38,631 bases of DNA from assembly GCA_020049295.1 (NCBI GenBank), contig JAIFLC010000102.1:1-38631 (forward strand), given 5' to 3'. Position 1 is the first letter of the stretch; every line of letters starts with the position of its first letter. Origin of the DNA: Bacteroidota bacterium (lineage in GTDB: Bacteria; Bacteroidota; Bacteroidia; Bacteroidales; UBA12077). This document shows, piece after piece, positions 1 to 9,176 of the stretch. The translations under genes were made by a program, and so were the position numbers. The notes under the pieces were generated by a model. The model worked only from the letters and a program-made list of their open reading frames with translations. It searched no databases and was not told where the DNA came from.

Positions 1-158
1 ACCTTATTGCATCAACAGATATGGTTGCTGCCGATGCTGCTGCTGCAAAAATTTTTGGTATGGAACCCGATCAGGTTAATTATATTCAATTAGCTAACGA
101 TATGGGTGTTGGACAAATGGATCTTTCCAAGCTTACTATTAGCCGAATAAAAGTTTAG
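1..158 (+). CDS. DUF362 domain protein, C-terminal end (5' partial)
   Basis: An open frame enters from the left edge (first full codon at base 3) and stops with TAG at 156-158, giving about 51 residues. The tail has the alanine-rich run STDMVAADAAAAKIFG followed by a short segment ending LSKLTISRIKV, which resembles the C-terminus of DUF362 proteins. DUF362 proteins are often found beside polyferredoxins and are thought to take part in iron-sulfur electron transfer, but their reaction is not established. The next gene starts 4 bp after this stop, so the two are almost certainly co-transcribed. The family call rests on a short tail and could be wrong. Confidence 0.6.
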   Translation, partial: LIASTDMVAADAAAAKIFGMEPDQVNYIQLANDMGVGQMDLSKLTISRIKV

Positions 159-162
159 TATA

Positions 163-1731
163 ATGAATCAATCTGTGTTAAAGAAAATACGGGTTGTTTT
201 TTCAATACTGTATTTGATTTTAATTACTTGTCTTTTTGTTGATTTTACAGGATTAATTCCATCATCAGTATATAAATCAATTACTTTTCTGCAGTTTTTA
301 CCATCGCTCTTGCAGTTTAAAGCATTATTCACAATTTCGTCAATTGGATTTATTGTGGTAATCGTATTAACCGTTTTCTTTGGGAGAGTTTATTGTTCTT
401 TTATATGTCCATTGGGTATTTTGCAAGATATTATCAGTTTTATTACAAAGAAAATCCGAAGATTAAAACAATACAGATATAAGTATTTAAAATCCTTTAG
501 TTTTATACGTTACAGTTTCCTTGGACTCTTTATTGCTGGTTTGTTATCAGGATATACATTAATTCTTTCTATACTCGATCCATATAGTATTTATGGCCGA
601 ATTGCTTCAGGGGTTTTCCGCAAATCAATTGTCGAAACCAATAATTTAGTTGTTTCAGGTCTACAACAAATCAATGTGTATTCATTATATCATGTTGATT
701 TAAAGCCAGAATACTGGACCATTTTAGCTGTTTCATTATTCTTTTTGCTTATAATCATTTTGTTTTCAGCTTTCAGAGGTCGGTTGTATTGCAATACCAT
801 TTGCCCTGTTGGAGCATTTCTTGGGTTGATTTCTAAATTTTCAGTTTTTAAGATAGAACTGGATAAAAACTCATGCACTGGATGTCATCTTTGTGTCCGA
901 TCTTGTAAAGCTGGTTGTATTGATTGTGAAACCAAACAAATAGATACCGAGAGATGTGTAGCGTGTTTTAATTGTTTAACCGTTTGCAAAGAAAATGGCA
1001 TTCATTATAAGTTATCATCGAGAAAAGAACTAACCAAAGGCGAACCCATACCAGTAAATACCGGAAGTAATCGTCGTCAGTTTATAGCTATAACTGCACT
1101 TATCTTAGCTGCTGGAGTTAAAAAGTTAAAAGCACAACACGAGGTTAAAGATACAGCAACAAAACCAACAGGACGAGATATTCCTGTTTCTCCTCCGGGA
1201 TCAAAATCAGTTGATCAATTTAACTCATCATGTACGGCTTGCCATTTATGTATTAGCGTATGTCCAACCCATGTATTGCAACCATCGTATACTGATTATG
1301 GTTTAATTGGATTTATGCAACCCGTAATGGACTATAAAGCAGGATTTTGTAATTACGAATGTAAAAAATGCACTGAAATATGCCCAACTGGAGCAATAAA
1401 ACCAATTGAGCTTGAAAATAAAAAGCTTACGCAGATTGGAATAGCTCATTTTGTTCGCAGAAACTGTATTGTTCGTACCGAAAGAACCGACTGCGGTGCA
1501 TGTGCCGAACATTGTCCGACAAAAGCCGTAACGATGGTTCCATGGAGGGATGGATTGGTTATTCCCGAAGTTACTCCCGAAATATGCATTGGTTGTGGTG
1601 CTTGTGAATATGCTTGTCCAACAACACCTTATAAAGCAATTTACGTTGAAGGTAATGCTGAACATGCAATGGCAGGGGAACCCGATAAACAAAAACAAAA
1701 TATAATAGTGGAAGATGATTTTCCGTTTTAA
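163..1731 (+). CDS. NapH-NapG-like fusion: membrane 4Fe-4S polyferredoxin
   Basis: A 522-aa membrane iron-sulfur protein predicted to pass electrons between the quinone pool or membrane and a periplasmic acceptor. The N-terminal half is NapH/YccM-like, with several TM helices and the paired motifs CSFICPLG (about residue 78) and CNTICPVG (about 208). Two ferredoxin-type clusters follow (CTGCHLCVRSC and CVACFNC). After them comes a twin-arginine segment, SNRRQF (RR304-305), and a hydrophobic stretch like a Tat signal. The C-terminal half is NapG-like with four Cys clusters: CTACHLCISVC, CNYECKKCTEIC, DCGACAEHC and CIGCGACEYAC. In nitrate reductase systems NapH and NapG are separate proteins; here they are one chain. 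No nap catalytic gene is in view, so the physiological acceptor is unknown. The start is the ATG 4 bp after the DUF362 stop. Confidence 0.8.
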   Translation: MNQSVLKKIRVVFSILYLILITCLFVDFTGLIPSSVYKSITFLQFLPSLLQFKALFTISSIGFIVVIVLTVFFGRVYCSFICPLGILQDIISFITKKIRRLKQYRYKYLKSFSFIRYSFLGLFIAGLLSGYTLILSILDPYSIYGRIASGVFRKSIVETNNLVVSGLQQINVYSLYHVDLKPEYWTILAVSLFFLLIIILFSAFRGRLYCNTICPVGAFLGLISKFSVFKIELDKNSCTGCHLCVRSCKAGCIDCETKQIDTERCVACFNCLTVCKENGIHYKLSSRKELTKGEPIPVNTGSNRRQFIAITALILAAGVKKLKAQHEVKDTATKPTGRDIPVSPPGSKSVDQFNSSCTACHLCISVCPTHVLQPSYTDYGLIGFMQPVMDYKAGFCNYECKKCTEICPTGAIKPIELENKKLTQIGIAHFVRRNCIVRTERTDCGACAEHCPTKAVTMVPWRDGLVIPEVTPEICIGCGACEYACPTTPYKAIYVEGNAEHAMAGEPDKQKQNIIVEDDFPF

Positions 1732-1746
1732 TTTAGTTAGTAAAAT

Positions 1747-1778
1747 GGTATAAAGGTATAAAGGTATAAGGGGATAAG
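1747..1778 (+). repeat. Four-copy 8-bp tandem repeat GGTATAAR
   Basis: Four consecutive octamers: GGTATAAA, GGTATAAA, GGTATAAG and GGGATAAG. They lie between the stop at 1731 and the ATG at 1809. The last unit ends 30 nt before the ATG. A two-copy version of the same unit is found upstream of ftsE (24922-24937) at the same spacing. Confidence 0.75.
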
Positions 1779-1808
1779 GATCTAAAGTTCTTTTTAGAAA
1801 TTCAGCCT

Positions 1809-2528
1809 ATGAAAAGGTATCAAATCATAATATGGATTACATTATTTGCTATTTCGATGGGTATATTCGAAGGTGCTGTGGTGGTTTACATCCGTGCATT
1901 GTATTATCCCGAAGGTTTTGATTTTCCTCTAAAATTAATGAGTAACCAAGTGGTAATTACTGAACTAATTCGCGAATTAGCATCATTAATAATGTTGCTT
2001 TCAGTTGGGATGCTTGCAGGCAAGAATTTCTCTCAACGATTTGCCTGGTTTATTTATTCTTTCGCAGTTTGGGATATTGTGTATTATATTTTTCTGTATC
2101 TGATATTAGGTTGGCCCGAAAGCATTTTTACATGGGATGTTTTATTCTTATTGCCAGTTACCTGGACAGGACCAGTAATTGCTCCAATAATAATTTCGTT
2201 ATTGATGATTCTTCTTGCAATAGTGATTCATAAACAAAATACTAAAACAAACAATCAATTTAAAGTTGTTAAAAAGGAATGGATAATACTAGTTTTTGGG
2301 TCATTGGTTGTTTTTACTTCTTTCATCTGGGATTACTGCAGATTTATTATTCAGAATATTGGTTCATTTGGAAATAAAGGACAATCATTTTCAAAAAGAA
2401 TGGTTGAATTATCATTTCAATACATTCCTGATCGATTTCCCTGGTTGATTTTTATAGTAGGTATTATAATAATTGGAGCTGGAATATTTTTTGTAAATCG
2501 AAGAAATAAAAAAAGCGCAACGAATTAG
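1809..2528 (+). CDS. Conserved multi-pass membrane protein, function unknown
   Basis: A 239-aa integral membrane protein with about six or seven hydrophobic helices: residues 5-28, 53-72, 78-102, 108-140 (one or two helices), 155-175 and 213-235. The first helix and loop contain GIFEGAVVVYIRALYYPEGF, a segment I associate with an uncharacterised conserved bacterial family. I see no catalytic or cofactor motif. It lies 77 bp downstream of the NapH/NapG-like gene on the same strand, so it may belong to that operon, but the gap contains a tandem repeat rather than a tight junction. Its stop codon falls inside the terminator hairpin at 2512-2537. I do not assign a function. Confidence 0.7.
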   Translation: MKRYQIIIWITLFAISMGIFEGAVVVYIRALYYPEGFDFPLKLMSNQVVITELIRELASLIMLLSVGMLAGKNFSQRFAWFIYSFAVWDIVYYIFLYLILGWPESIFTWDVLFLLPVTWTGPVIAPIIISLLMILLAIVIHKQNTKTNNQFKVVKKEWIILVFGSLVVFTSFIWDYCRFIIQNIGSFGNKGQSFSKRMVELSFQYIPDRFPWLIFIVGIIIIGAGIFFVNRRNKKSATN

Positions 2529-2537
2529 TTGCGCTTT
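2512..2537. terminator. Bidirectional rho-independent terminator
   Basis: A perfect 10-bp stem, AAAGCGCAAC (2512-2521) and GTTGCGCTTT (2528-2537), with the 6-nt loop GAATTA. T-rich sequence follows on the plus strand, and A-rich sequence precedes it, giving a U tract on the minus strand. It sits between two convergent genes and overlaps the stop codon of the plus-strand gene. Confidence 0.85.
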
Positions 2538-2554
2538 CCTTTTTCTTTAAATAT

Positions 2555-4675
2555 TTATTCCTTTATTCCCAGTTGCTGGAAAATAAATGCATATTCCATA
2601 GCATATTCTTTTAATGCCTGGAAACGTCCGGAAGCTCCACCATGTCCTGCTTCCATATTGGTGTGCAATAACAACACATTGTCATCAGTTTTCATATCGC
2701 GCAGTTTTGCAACCCATTTTGCAGGTTCGAAATATTGCACTTGTGAATCGTGTAATCCTGTTGTGACAAGTATAGCAGGATAATCTTGTGCTTTAACTTG
2801 ATCGTATGGTGAATATGACAACATATATTTGTAATAAACAGAGTCTTTTGGATTTCCCCATTCGTCGAATTCGCTGGTTGTTAATGGAATGGATTCATCT
2901 AACATTGTTGTAACAACATCAACAAAGGGAACTTGTGCAATAATACCTTTATATAAATCAGGACGCATATTTGCAATGGCACCCATTAGCAATCCACCAG
3001 CGCTTCCACCTTCTGCAAATAGTTTTTCTTTACTGGTATATCCTTGTTCAATTAAATACTCTGCACACGAATTAAAATCGGTAAATGTATTAATCTTGTT
3101 AAGCAATTTTCCATCTTCGTACCATTGACGTCCATAATATTGTTCGCCTCGAACATGAGCTATTGCAAAAACAAAACCACGATCAAGCAAACTTAATCGT
3201 ATTGAACTAAAATAAGGATCCATGGTTGCTCCATATGATCCATAACCAAAAATCAAAGCTGGATTTGAACTATCAAGTTTTATTCCCTTTCTATAAACAA
3301 TTGACATTGCTATTTTCTTTCCATCACTTGCTGTGGCAAATATTCGTTTCGATTCGTAGTTAGTTTTATCAAAACCCCCAAGTACTTCTTGTTCTTTTTT
3401 AATGGTCTTTTCGCGGGTAACCATATTATAATCAATAGTTGAACTTGGTGTGGTTAATGATGAATAACCATAACGAAGTATCTCACTGTCAAAATCCGGG
3501 TTTATTGAAATATAAGCTGAGTAAGTTTCTTCACCAAAATCAAGATAATGCTCCGAATTATCACCCCATTTAATTATACGCATCTTATTTAATCCATCTT
3601 TGCGTTCTTCAAGAACCAAAAAATCTTTGAATATTTCAATGTTTTCAAGATATGTATTCTCATCATGCGGAATTACATCTTCCCAGTTTTCTTTTGTTGT
3701 TTTATTTAATGGGGTTTTAACAAGTTTAAAGTTTTGTGCATTTAAATTGGTTCTTATATAAAAATAATCTCCATAATGTGAAACGCTGTATTCCAATCCG
3801 CGCTCACGTGGTTGAATTTTCTTGAAATCACCTGTAGGATTATTGGCATCAAGGTAACTGTACTCATCTGATAAGGTACTGTTTGAACCAATTAATAAAA
3901 ATTTATAAGATTTTGATTTGGTTATAAATGTGCTGAATGTCTCATCATCCTCCTGATAAACTAAAACATCTGACGAAGAGTTTTTCTGAATTTCATGTCG
4001 GTATATTTGATAGCTTCTTAATGTTACCTGGTCTTTTTTTACATAAAAAATGGTTTTATTATCATTAGCCCATTCAGCATATCCAACTGTATTTGAAATA
4101 GCATCTGAAAGTAATTCTCCGGTTTCAAGATTCTTTATATAAATCGTATAGTTTCGTCGGCTTACCGTATCTACTCCATAAGCAAGTAATTTGTTATCAG
4201 GACTTACGCTTAAACCACTTACCTGATAATAATCAAAACCAACAGACAAGTCGTTTACATTAAGCATAATTTCTTCCGGAGCATCAAGGTTTTCTTTCTT
4301 ACGACAAAAAATAGGATATTCTTTACCTGTTTCGTAACGTGAATAATAATAATATCCATTCTCCTTATATGGAACAGATTCGTCGTCTTCTTTAATACGT
4401 GATTTTAATTCATTAAAAAGTTTTTCCTGTAGTTGTTCTGTTGGTTTTAAGATAGCTTTAGTATAGCTGTTTTCTGCTTCAAGATATGAAAGAACCTCAG
4501 GGTTTTCGCGCTCATTTAGCCAGTAGTAGTTATCTATACGTGTATCACCATGAATGGTAAGCTCTTTTGGAATCTGTTTTACATCAGGGGCTTGTATTGC
4601 GGCTTTTTGGCATGAAAAAGCCAACATAATAAAAGAGATCAGTAGGGTCATCTTTAAAAATAAATTCTTTTCCAT
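2555..4675 (-). CDS. Prolyl oligopeptidase family (S9A, oligopeptidase B-like) lipoprotein
   Basis: A 706-aa serine peptidase of clan SC, predicted to cleave short peptides after basic or proline residues. The N-terminus is a lipoprotein signal with a hydrophobic core and lipobox LAFSC, so it should be lipid-anchored in the envelope. A peptidase_S9 N-terminal beta-propeller occupies roughly residues 35-440, starting with the typical DNYYWLNERENPEV. The alpha/beta-hydrolase domain follows, with the nucleophile in GGSAGG (Ser558), Asp643 in GLHDSQ and His678 in EAGHGG. The full catalytic triad and the length match the family. It is convergent with the membrane protein gene and divergent from the first sensor kinase. 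The exact specificity (oligopeptidase B versus prolyl oligopeptidase) cannot be settled by eye; oligopeptidase B is the closer match. Confidence 0.93.
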   Translation of the reverse strand: MEKNLFLKMTLLISFIMLAFSCQKAAIQAPDVKQIPKELTIHGDTRIDNYYWLNERENPEVLSYLEAENSYTKAILKPTEQLQEKLFNELKSRIKEDDESVPYKENGYYYYSRYETGKEYPIFCRKKENLDAPEEIMLNVNDLSVGFDYYQVSGLSVSPDNKLLAYGVDTVSRRNYTIYIKNLETGELLSDAISNTVGYAEWANDNKTIFYVKKDQVTLRSYQIYRHEIQKNSSSDVLVYQEDDETFSTFITKSKSYKFLLIGSNSTLSDEYSYLDANNPTGDFKKIQPRERGLEYSVSHYGDYFYIRTNLNAQNFKLVKTPLNKTTKENWEDVIPHDENTYLENIEIFKDFLVLEERKDGLNKMRIIKWGDNSEHYLDFGEETYSAYISINPDFDSEILRYGYSSLTTPSSTIDYNMVTREKTIKKEQEVLGGFDKTNYESKRIFATASDGKKIAMSIVYRKGIKLDSSNPALIFGYGSYGATMDPYFSSIRLSLLDRGFVFAIAHVRGEQYYGRQWYEDGKLLNKINTFTDFNSCAEYLIEQGYTSKEKLFAEGGSAGGLLMGAIANMRPDLYKGIIAQVPFVDVVTTMLDESIPLTTSEFDEWGNPKDSVYYKYMLSYSPYDQVKAQDYPAILVTTGLHDSQVQYFEPAKWVAKLRDMKTDDNVLLLHTNMEAGHGGASGRFQALKEYAMEYAFIFQQLGIKE

Positions 4676-4957
4676 TTTACGAGTGTTTTTTTAGTTAAAT
4701 ATTTTTCAGATTAACAATTTGACAAATAACCAGTTTAAAAGTTTAAAAAGAGGATAAAATTAACAAATACCTAATCGTAATCCATAATTTCTAAAATATT
4801 TATTTTAAAATTGATTATATTGATTTTTAATATTATAAATAATTCTTCGGCCATTAATTGATAACTTAATTTCAAAATAGGGCCATAATATTTGTTTTTA
4901 CGGTATTTTTTTAATATTTTTTTTTCGTAATTGCATCTAAACCAAAAACCATCTTAT
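4676..4957. other. Divergent intergenic region, 282 bp
   Basis: A very AT-rich spacer between the minus-strand S9 lipoprotein and the first plus-strand sensor kinase. It must carry the promoters of both genes. The best -7-like string for the plus strand is TAATATTTG at 4886-4894, one base too long for TAnnTTTG. I see no strong hairpin and no other ORF of note. Confidence 0.5.
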
Positions 4958-7900
4958 ATGAAAAGAATTCTATTTCTATTCATTTGGGTTTTTATCTCCG
5001 TTTGTAAATTAAATTCGGTTTATGCCGATTCTACAGAAAAGGGTGTGCCATTTATAACCAATTATTTTACCCAAAATTATAAAGCACATAATCAAAACTG
5101 GGATATTATTGAGGATAACCGTGGTTTCTTCTATTTTGCTAACGGTGATGGAGTTTTGGTATATGATGGTATTAACTGGGAACTCATTGAGTTACCCAAT
5201 AAAATTTCTTCAAGATCACTAGGGAAAGATCATAAGGGAATAATTTATACCGCAGGAACAAATGAAATAGGTTATTTAAAGCCAGATAAGTTTGGGAAAC
5301 TGGAATATATATCACTAATGGATTCCCTCGGTTTAACAGAGATAGGTATAATTCGCGATATTCAAACAATAGATGAAAGTATTTACTTTAAGTCTTTCGA
5401 ATATTTAATTCGACTGAATAATAGAGGATTCTCTTTCTGGAAAGCAAAATCAGAGTTTACACTCCAATTCGTATTTAACCAAAAATTATTTATTATCGAC
5501 GAAAGTTATGGTTTGTTTACCGTTGAACAAGACAGTTTAATTGCGACTCCGAAAGGACAAAGATTTGTTAATACAGCCTTTAATTTTGCTCAACAATATA
5601 AAGATGAAGTCTTTTTGGCAAATAGAACTGAAGGACTTTTTAAATATATTCCAGCATCAAATCAATTAATGCCTTTAACTAGCGCTGCTAATCCTTTCCT
5701 TGTGGATGAATTTATATATTGCGGCAATATTACATCAAATGGCGATTTAATTTTAGGTACAAACAACGGAGGTTGTATTATTATTAATCAGGAAGGAAAA
5801 ATAAAAGATAAGATAAATAAAAATTCAGGTTTACAACATAATAATATTCATTCAATTCATATTGATGAGAATAATAACTTATGGTTTGCATTAAATAATG
5901 GAATATCGCGTTGCGATATCTCAGTTCCTATTACCCATTGGAACGAATCAATTGGATTAGAAGGTGTTATTGAAGCTATTCTGCGATATAATGGAGTAAT
6001 GTATCTGGCAACGCATCAAGGAATCTACTATTTTAAAAACAATCAACTTAATAAGCTTCAGAATAATATAACACAGGGTTGGTCACTTTTAAAATTTAAG
6101 GTTCCAGACAAAGATGACGAGATTCTTTTAACCGCAACAACTCAGGGTGTTTATGAGATTAGAAATTTGCAGTTAAATCAAATTGCTAGTATTCCTTCAA
6201 TTTATACTCTTTTTCAATCAAAAATCAATAGAAACCTTTTATTTGTTGGAATGAATAATGACATTGGAGTAGTGAAATATGAAAATTCCAAATTTACATA
6301 TGTAGGTTCTATACCACATTCAGGAATAAGTGTCAGGTCAATAACCGAAGACTCAGGTGGAAATATATGGGTTGGAACATATCGAGATGGGGTTATTAGA
6401 ATTATTCCTTCAGATAATGTATTAAATCCAAAACAAATTATTCAATATAAATTAGAATCAGGCTTGCCATCATTAAAAAATATTCTGATTTATTCTATTG
6501 AAGGGGTTATGGTATTTTGTACCGAATATGGAATTTATACGTTTAATTATGATCTGAATAAGTTTGTAGAAGATGGTCGGTTTAAGAATATGTTTCCAGG
6601 AGAGCAAAAAGATGTTTTTTCTATAATTGAGGATGCTAACGGCAATTTTTATTATACCCAATTAGTAAATAAACAAGGTTCAATAGGTATTGCTAAAAAA
6701 AACAACGATGGTACATATTTATGGAATAATAAAGTTTTCAATAAAATACCTGAAATGATGATTCGAAGTATTTATCTCGATTACGACAAGTCATTTTGGA
6801 TTGGTGGTACCGACGGCTTATTTAGAATTGAATTTAATGATAACAATGTAGTTGAAAAAAGTTTTAGTGCATATATAAGAAAAGTGATAATAAAGAACGA
6901 TTCATGCATTTTTTATGGTAATTTCTTTACAAATGAAAATGGTAAAATTTATTTTTCAAATATTCAGAATGATGAACTAAAAACCAAAATTGATTTTAAG
7001 CTCAATACACTAAAATTTAGATTTGCAGCACCCGAATTTAGTAACGAAAAAGAGTTGCAGTTTCAGTATAGGTTAGATGGATTTGATGAGAAATGGTCTG
7101 AATGGTCAACCTCTAACCAAAAAGAATATACTAATTTATGGGAAGGTGATTATACATTTAGAGTGCGTTCATCAAATATTTACAATACCATAAGCGATGA
7201 AGCTGCTTATAGCTTTACCATATTGCCACCATGGTACAGATCAATAGTTGCATTTATAGTTTATTTCCTTATTACGAGTTTATTTGTTTTTATAGTTGTA
7301 CGATTAAGTTTAAGAAACTTAAGAATACAAAATGTAGGACTTGAAAGGCTTGTTCAGAAAAGAACTGCCGAGATAAGCTCTCAGAAAGAAGAGATAGTGA
7401 TGCAATCGCAGGAGCTTGAACATCAGAATAAAGAATTAGAGAAACTTTCGATTATTGCCCGCGAAACAGATAATGCAATTGTTATTGTTGATCCAAACGG
7501 CATATTAGAATGGATTAATGATGGATTTACAAGAATGTATGGATATCACTTAAATGAACTAAAATCAAAATATTCTGATTCTTTCCTTAGTTTTAGCCAT
7601 ACGTCTAATATTAGAGAGTTATTTGACCATTGCATTAAGTATAAAGAAAGTCAGATTTATGAATCTCTAAACATATCTAAATCAGGGCAAAATATCTGGG
7701 CTCAAACAACAATTACACCGATTGTTGATGAAAACAATAATGTGGTTAAAGTAATAGCTATCGATTCGGATATAAGTAAGCTCAAAATGGCCGAAATAGA
7801 GGTGTTGCAACAGAAGGACGAGATTCAACAGCAAAGAGATTTTGCTCAACAGCAGAAACAATTTATTGAGCAACAAAATGTTGAACTCGAGAAACATAGA

Positions 7901-9103
7901 ACGAGGCTCGAGCAGTTAGTTCGCGAACGTACTGCAGCACTCGAAATTGCAAAAGAAAGAGCCGAAGAATCCGACCGGTTAAAATCTGCTTTTCTGGCAA
8001 ATATGTCGCATGAGATTAGAACACCAATGAATGCTATAATCGGCTTTTCGAACATCTTAAACGAAACGGAGGTTTCTGAACCAGAACGCGAAGAACTGTT
8101 ACAACATATTGTAAATAATAGTAATACACTTCTGCATTTAATCGATGATATTATTGATATTGCCAAAATTGAAGCAGGACAATTAACAATCGAAAAAAAG
8201 AATTGTGCCATTAATAAAGTTATGCAAGAGATTTTTGAAACATTTGTTGAGCGAAAGAAAACTCAGTTTAAAAAGGATATAGACTTAAAATTAATTGCTG
8301 GTGTCGAAAATCCATCATTTTCTATATATACCGATCCGCTGAGGCTACAACAGATAATATCAAATTTACTCGATAATGCCTTAAAATTTACAGAAAAGGG
8401 AATTGTTGAGTTTGGATATATCCTTGATGATACTAATGAAATACCTGTGATTAAGTTTTTTGTAAAAGATTCGGGAATAGGCCTTACTACAGATCAGCAA
8501 AAACAAATATTTAGCCGATTTACAAAAATCGAAAACGATAAAAAGAAGCTTTATCGTGGAGCCGGATTGGGATTAGCGATTTGTAAAAATATTGTTGGCT
8601 TACTAGATGGTGAAATATATGTTGAATCAGAAATAAATAAGGGCTCAGTATTTTATTTTACGATACCTTATATTAAAATTACTGATCGAGAAAAACTAAT
8701 TATAGAAAGTCAAAAAACGATACCTGAATATAAATGGCCAGGTAAAACTATACTTATCGCTGAGGATGAAGACAGTAATTATCGTTTTCTAGAAATGGTA
8801 CTCTCAAAAACAGAAGCTCGTTTATTGCATGCCGAAAATGGAAAACAAGTACTTGATCTATATCAGAAAAACGAAGTTGACCTTATTTTAATGGATATAA
8901 AAATGCCTGAAATGGATGGGCTGGAAGCTACAAGAGCAATCAAACGAATTGACAATGAGATTCCTATAATTGCACAAACTGCTTTTGCAATGGAAAATGA
9001 TGAAAAAATGAGCCTAGATGCAGGTTGTAATGCATATATTTCAAAACCAATAAGAAAACAAAAATTGTTAGAGTTATTAAATGAGTATTTAAATGATAAC
9101 TAG
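4958..9103 (+). CDS. Hybrid sensor histidine kinase: reg_prop sensor, PAS, kinase, receiver
   Basis: A 1381-aa hybrid two-component protein. I place the start at ATG 4958 because it gives a clean signal peptide (MKRILFLFIWVFISVC...); a TTG at 4931 would add nine residues in front. About fourteen degenerate propeller-blade motifs fill the periplasmic part (for example IWVGTYRDGVIRI), followed by an intact Y_Y_Y region, one TM helix (about 757-780), a coiled coil, a PAS domain (about 831-948), a Gln-rich coiled coil, HisKA with phospho-accepting His1018 in NMSHEIRTP, HATPase_c with N box LLDNALKF, and a C-terminal receiver (about 1262-1380) with phospho-accepting Asp1313 in LMDIKMPEMDG. There is no AraC-type output domain, so the signal must leave by phosphotransfer or through a partner. 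Of the three adjacent kinases, this is the only one with a PAS domain. The ligand is unknown. Confidence 0.92.
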   Translation: MKRILFLFIWVFISVCKLNSVYADSTEKGVPFITNYFTQNYKAHNQNWDIIEDNRGFFYFANGDGVLVYDGINWELIELPNKISSRSLGKDHKGIIYTAGTNEIGYLKPDKFGKLEYISLMDSLGLTEIGIIRDIQTIDESIYFKSFEYLIRLNNRGFSFWKAKSEFTLQFVFNQKLFIIDESYGLFTVEQDSLIATPKGQRFVNTAFNFAQQYKDEVFLANRTEGLFKYIPASNQLMPLTSAANPFLVDEFIYCGNITSNGDLILGTNNGGCIIINQEGKIKDKINKNSGLQHNNIHSIHIDENNNLWFALNNGISRCDISVPITHWNESIGLEGVIEAILRYNGVMYLATHQGIYYFKNNQLNKLQNNITQGWSLLKFKVPDKDDEILLTATTQGVYEIRNLQLNQIASIPSIYTLFQSKINRNLLFVGMNNDIGVVKYENSKFTYVGSIPHSGISVRSITEDSGGNIWVGTYRDGVIRIIPSDNVLNPKQIIQYKLESGLPSLKNILIYSIEGVMVFCTEYGIYTFNYDLNKFVEDGRFKNMFPGEQKDVFSIIEDANGNFYYTQLVNKQGSIGIAKKNNDGTYLWNNKVFNKIPEMMIRSIYLDYDKSFWIGGTDGLFRIEFNDNNVVEKSFSAYIRKVIIKNDSCIFYGNFFTNENGKIYFSNIQNDELKTKIDFKLNTLKFRFAAPEFSNEKELQFQYRLDGFDEKWSEWSTSNQKEYTNLWEGDYTFRVRSSNIYNTISDEAAYSFTILPPWYRSIVAFIVYFLITSLFVFIVVRLSLRNLRIQNVGLERLVQKRTAEISSQKEEIVMQSQELEHQNKELEKLSIIARETDNAIVIVDPNGILEWINDGFTRMYGYHLNELKSKYSDSFLSFSHTSNIRELFDHCIKYKESQIYESLNISKSGQNIWAQTTITPIVDENNNVVKVIAIDSDISKLKMAEIEVLQQKDEIQQQRDFAQQQKQFIEQQNVELEKHRTRLEQLVRERTAALEIAKERAEESDRLKSAFLANMSHEIRTPMNAIIGFSNILNETEVSEPEREELLQHIVNNSNTLLHLIDDIIDIAKIEAGQLTIEKKNCAINKVMQEIFETFVERKKTQFKKDIDLKLIAGVENPSFSIYTDPLRLQQIISNLLDNALKFTEKGIVEFGYILDDTNEIPVIKFFVKDSGIGLTTDQQKQIFSRFTKIENDKKKLYRGAGLGLAICKNIVGLLDGEIYVESEINKGSVFYFTIPYIKITDREKLIIESQKTIPEYKWPGKTILIAEDEDSNYRFLEMVLSKTEARLLHAENGKQVLDLYQKNEVDLILMDIKMPEMDGLEATRAIKRIDNEIPIIAQTAFAMENDEKMSLDAGCNAYISKPIRKQKLLELLNEYLNDN

Positions 9104-9176
9104 TAATTGATATAATAATAGAATGACCGATGTAAAGTAATTATTAAAATGATTTTTTTTAACTTATCAGAATTTA

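Noticed and set aside
1303-1698. Minus-strand ORF of 131 aa inside the polyferredoxin
   Set aside because: The plus-strand frame carries four intact 4Fe-4S motifs here; the antisense frame shows no family features.
4886-4894. TAATATTTG as the promoter of the first kinase
   Set aside because: It is one base longer than TAnnTTTG and the nearest TTG is 25 nt away, so I do not list it as a separate site.
4931-4957. TTG start nine codons upstream of the first kinase
   Set aside because: The ATG at 4958 gives a clean signal peptide; the extra residues are polar and unlike a leader.
7846-8211. Minus-strand ORF of 121 aa inside the first kinase
   Set aside because: It lies opposite the coiled coil and HisKA coding region, is rich in Ser/Cys/Phe as expected from an antisense reading, and has no recognisable domain.
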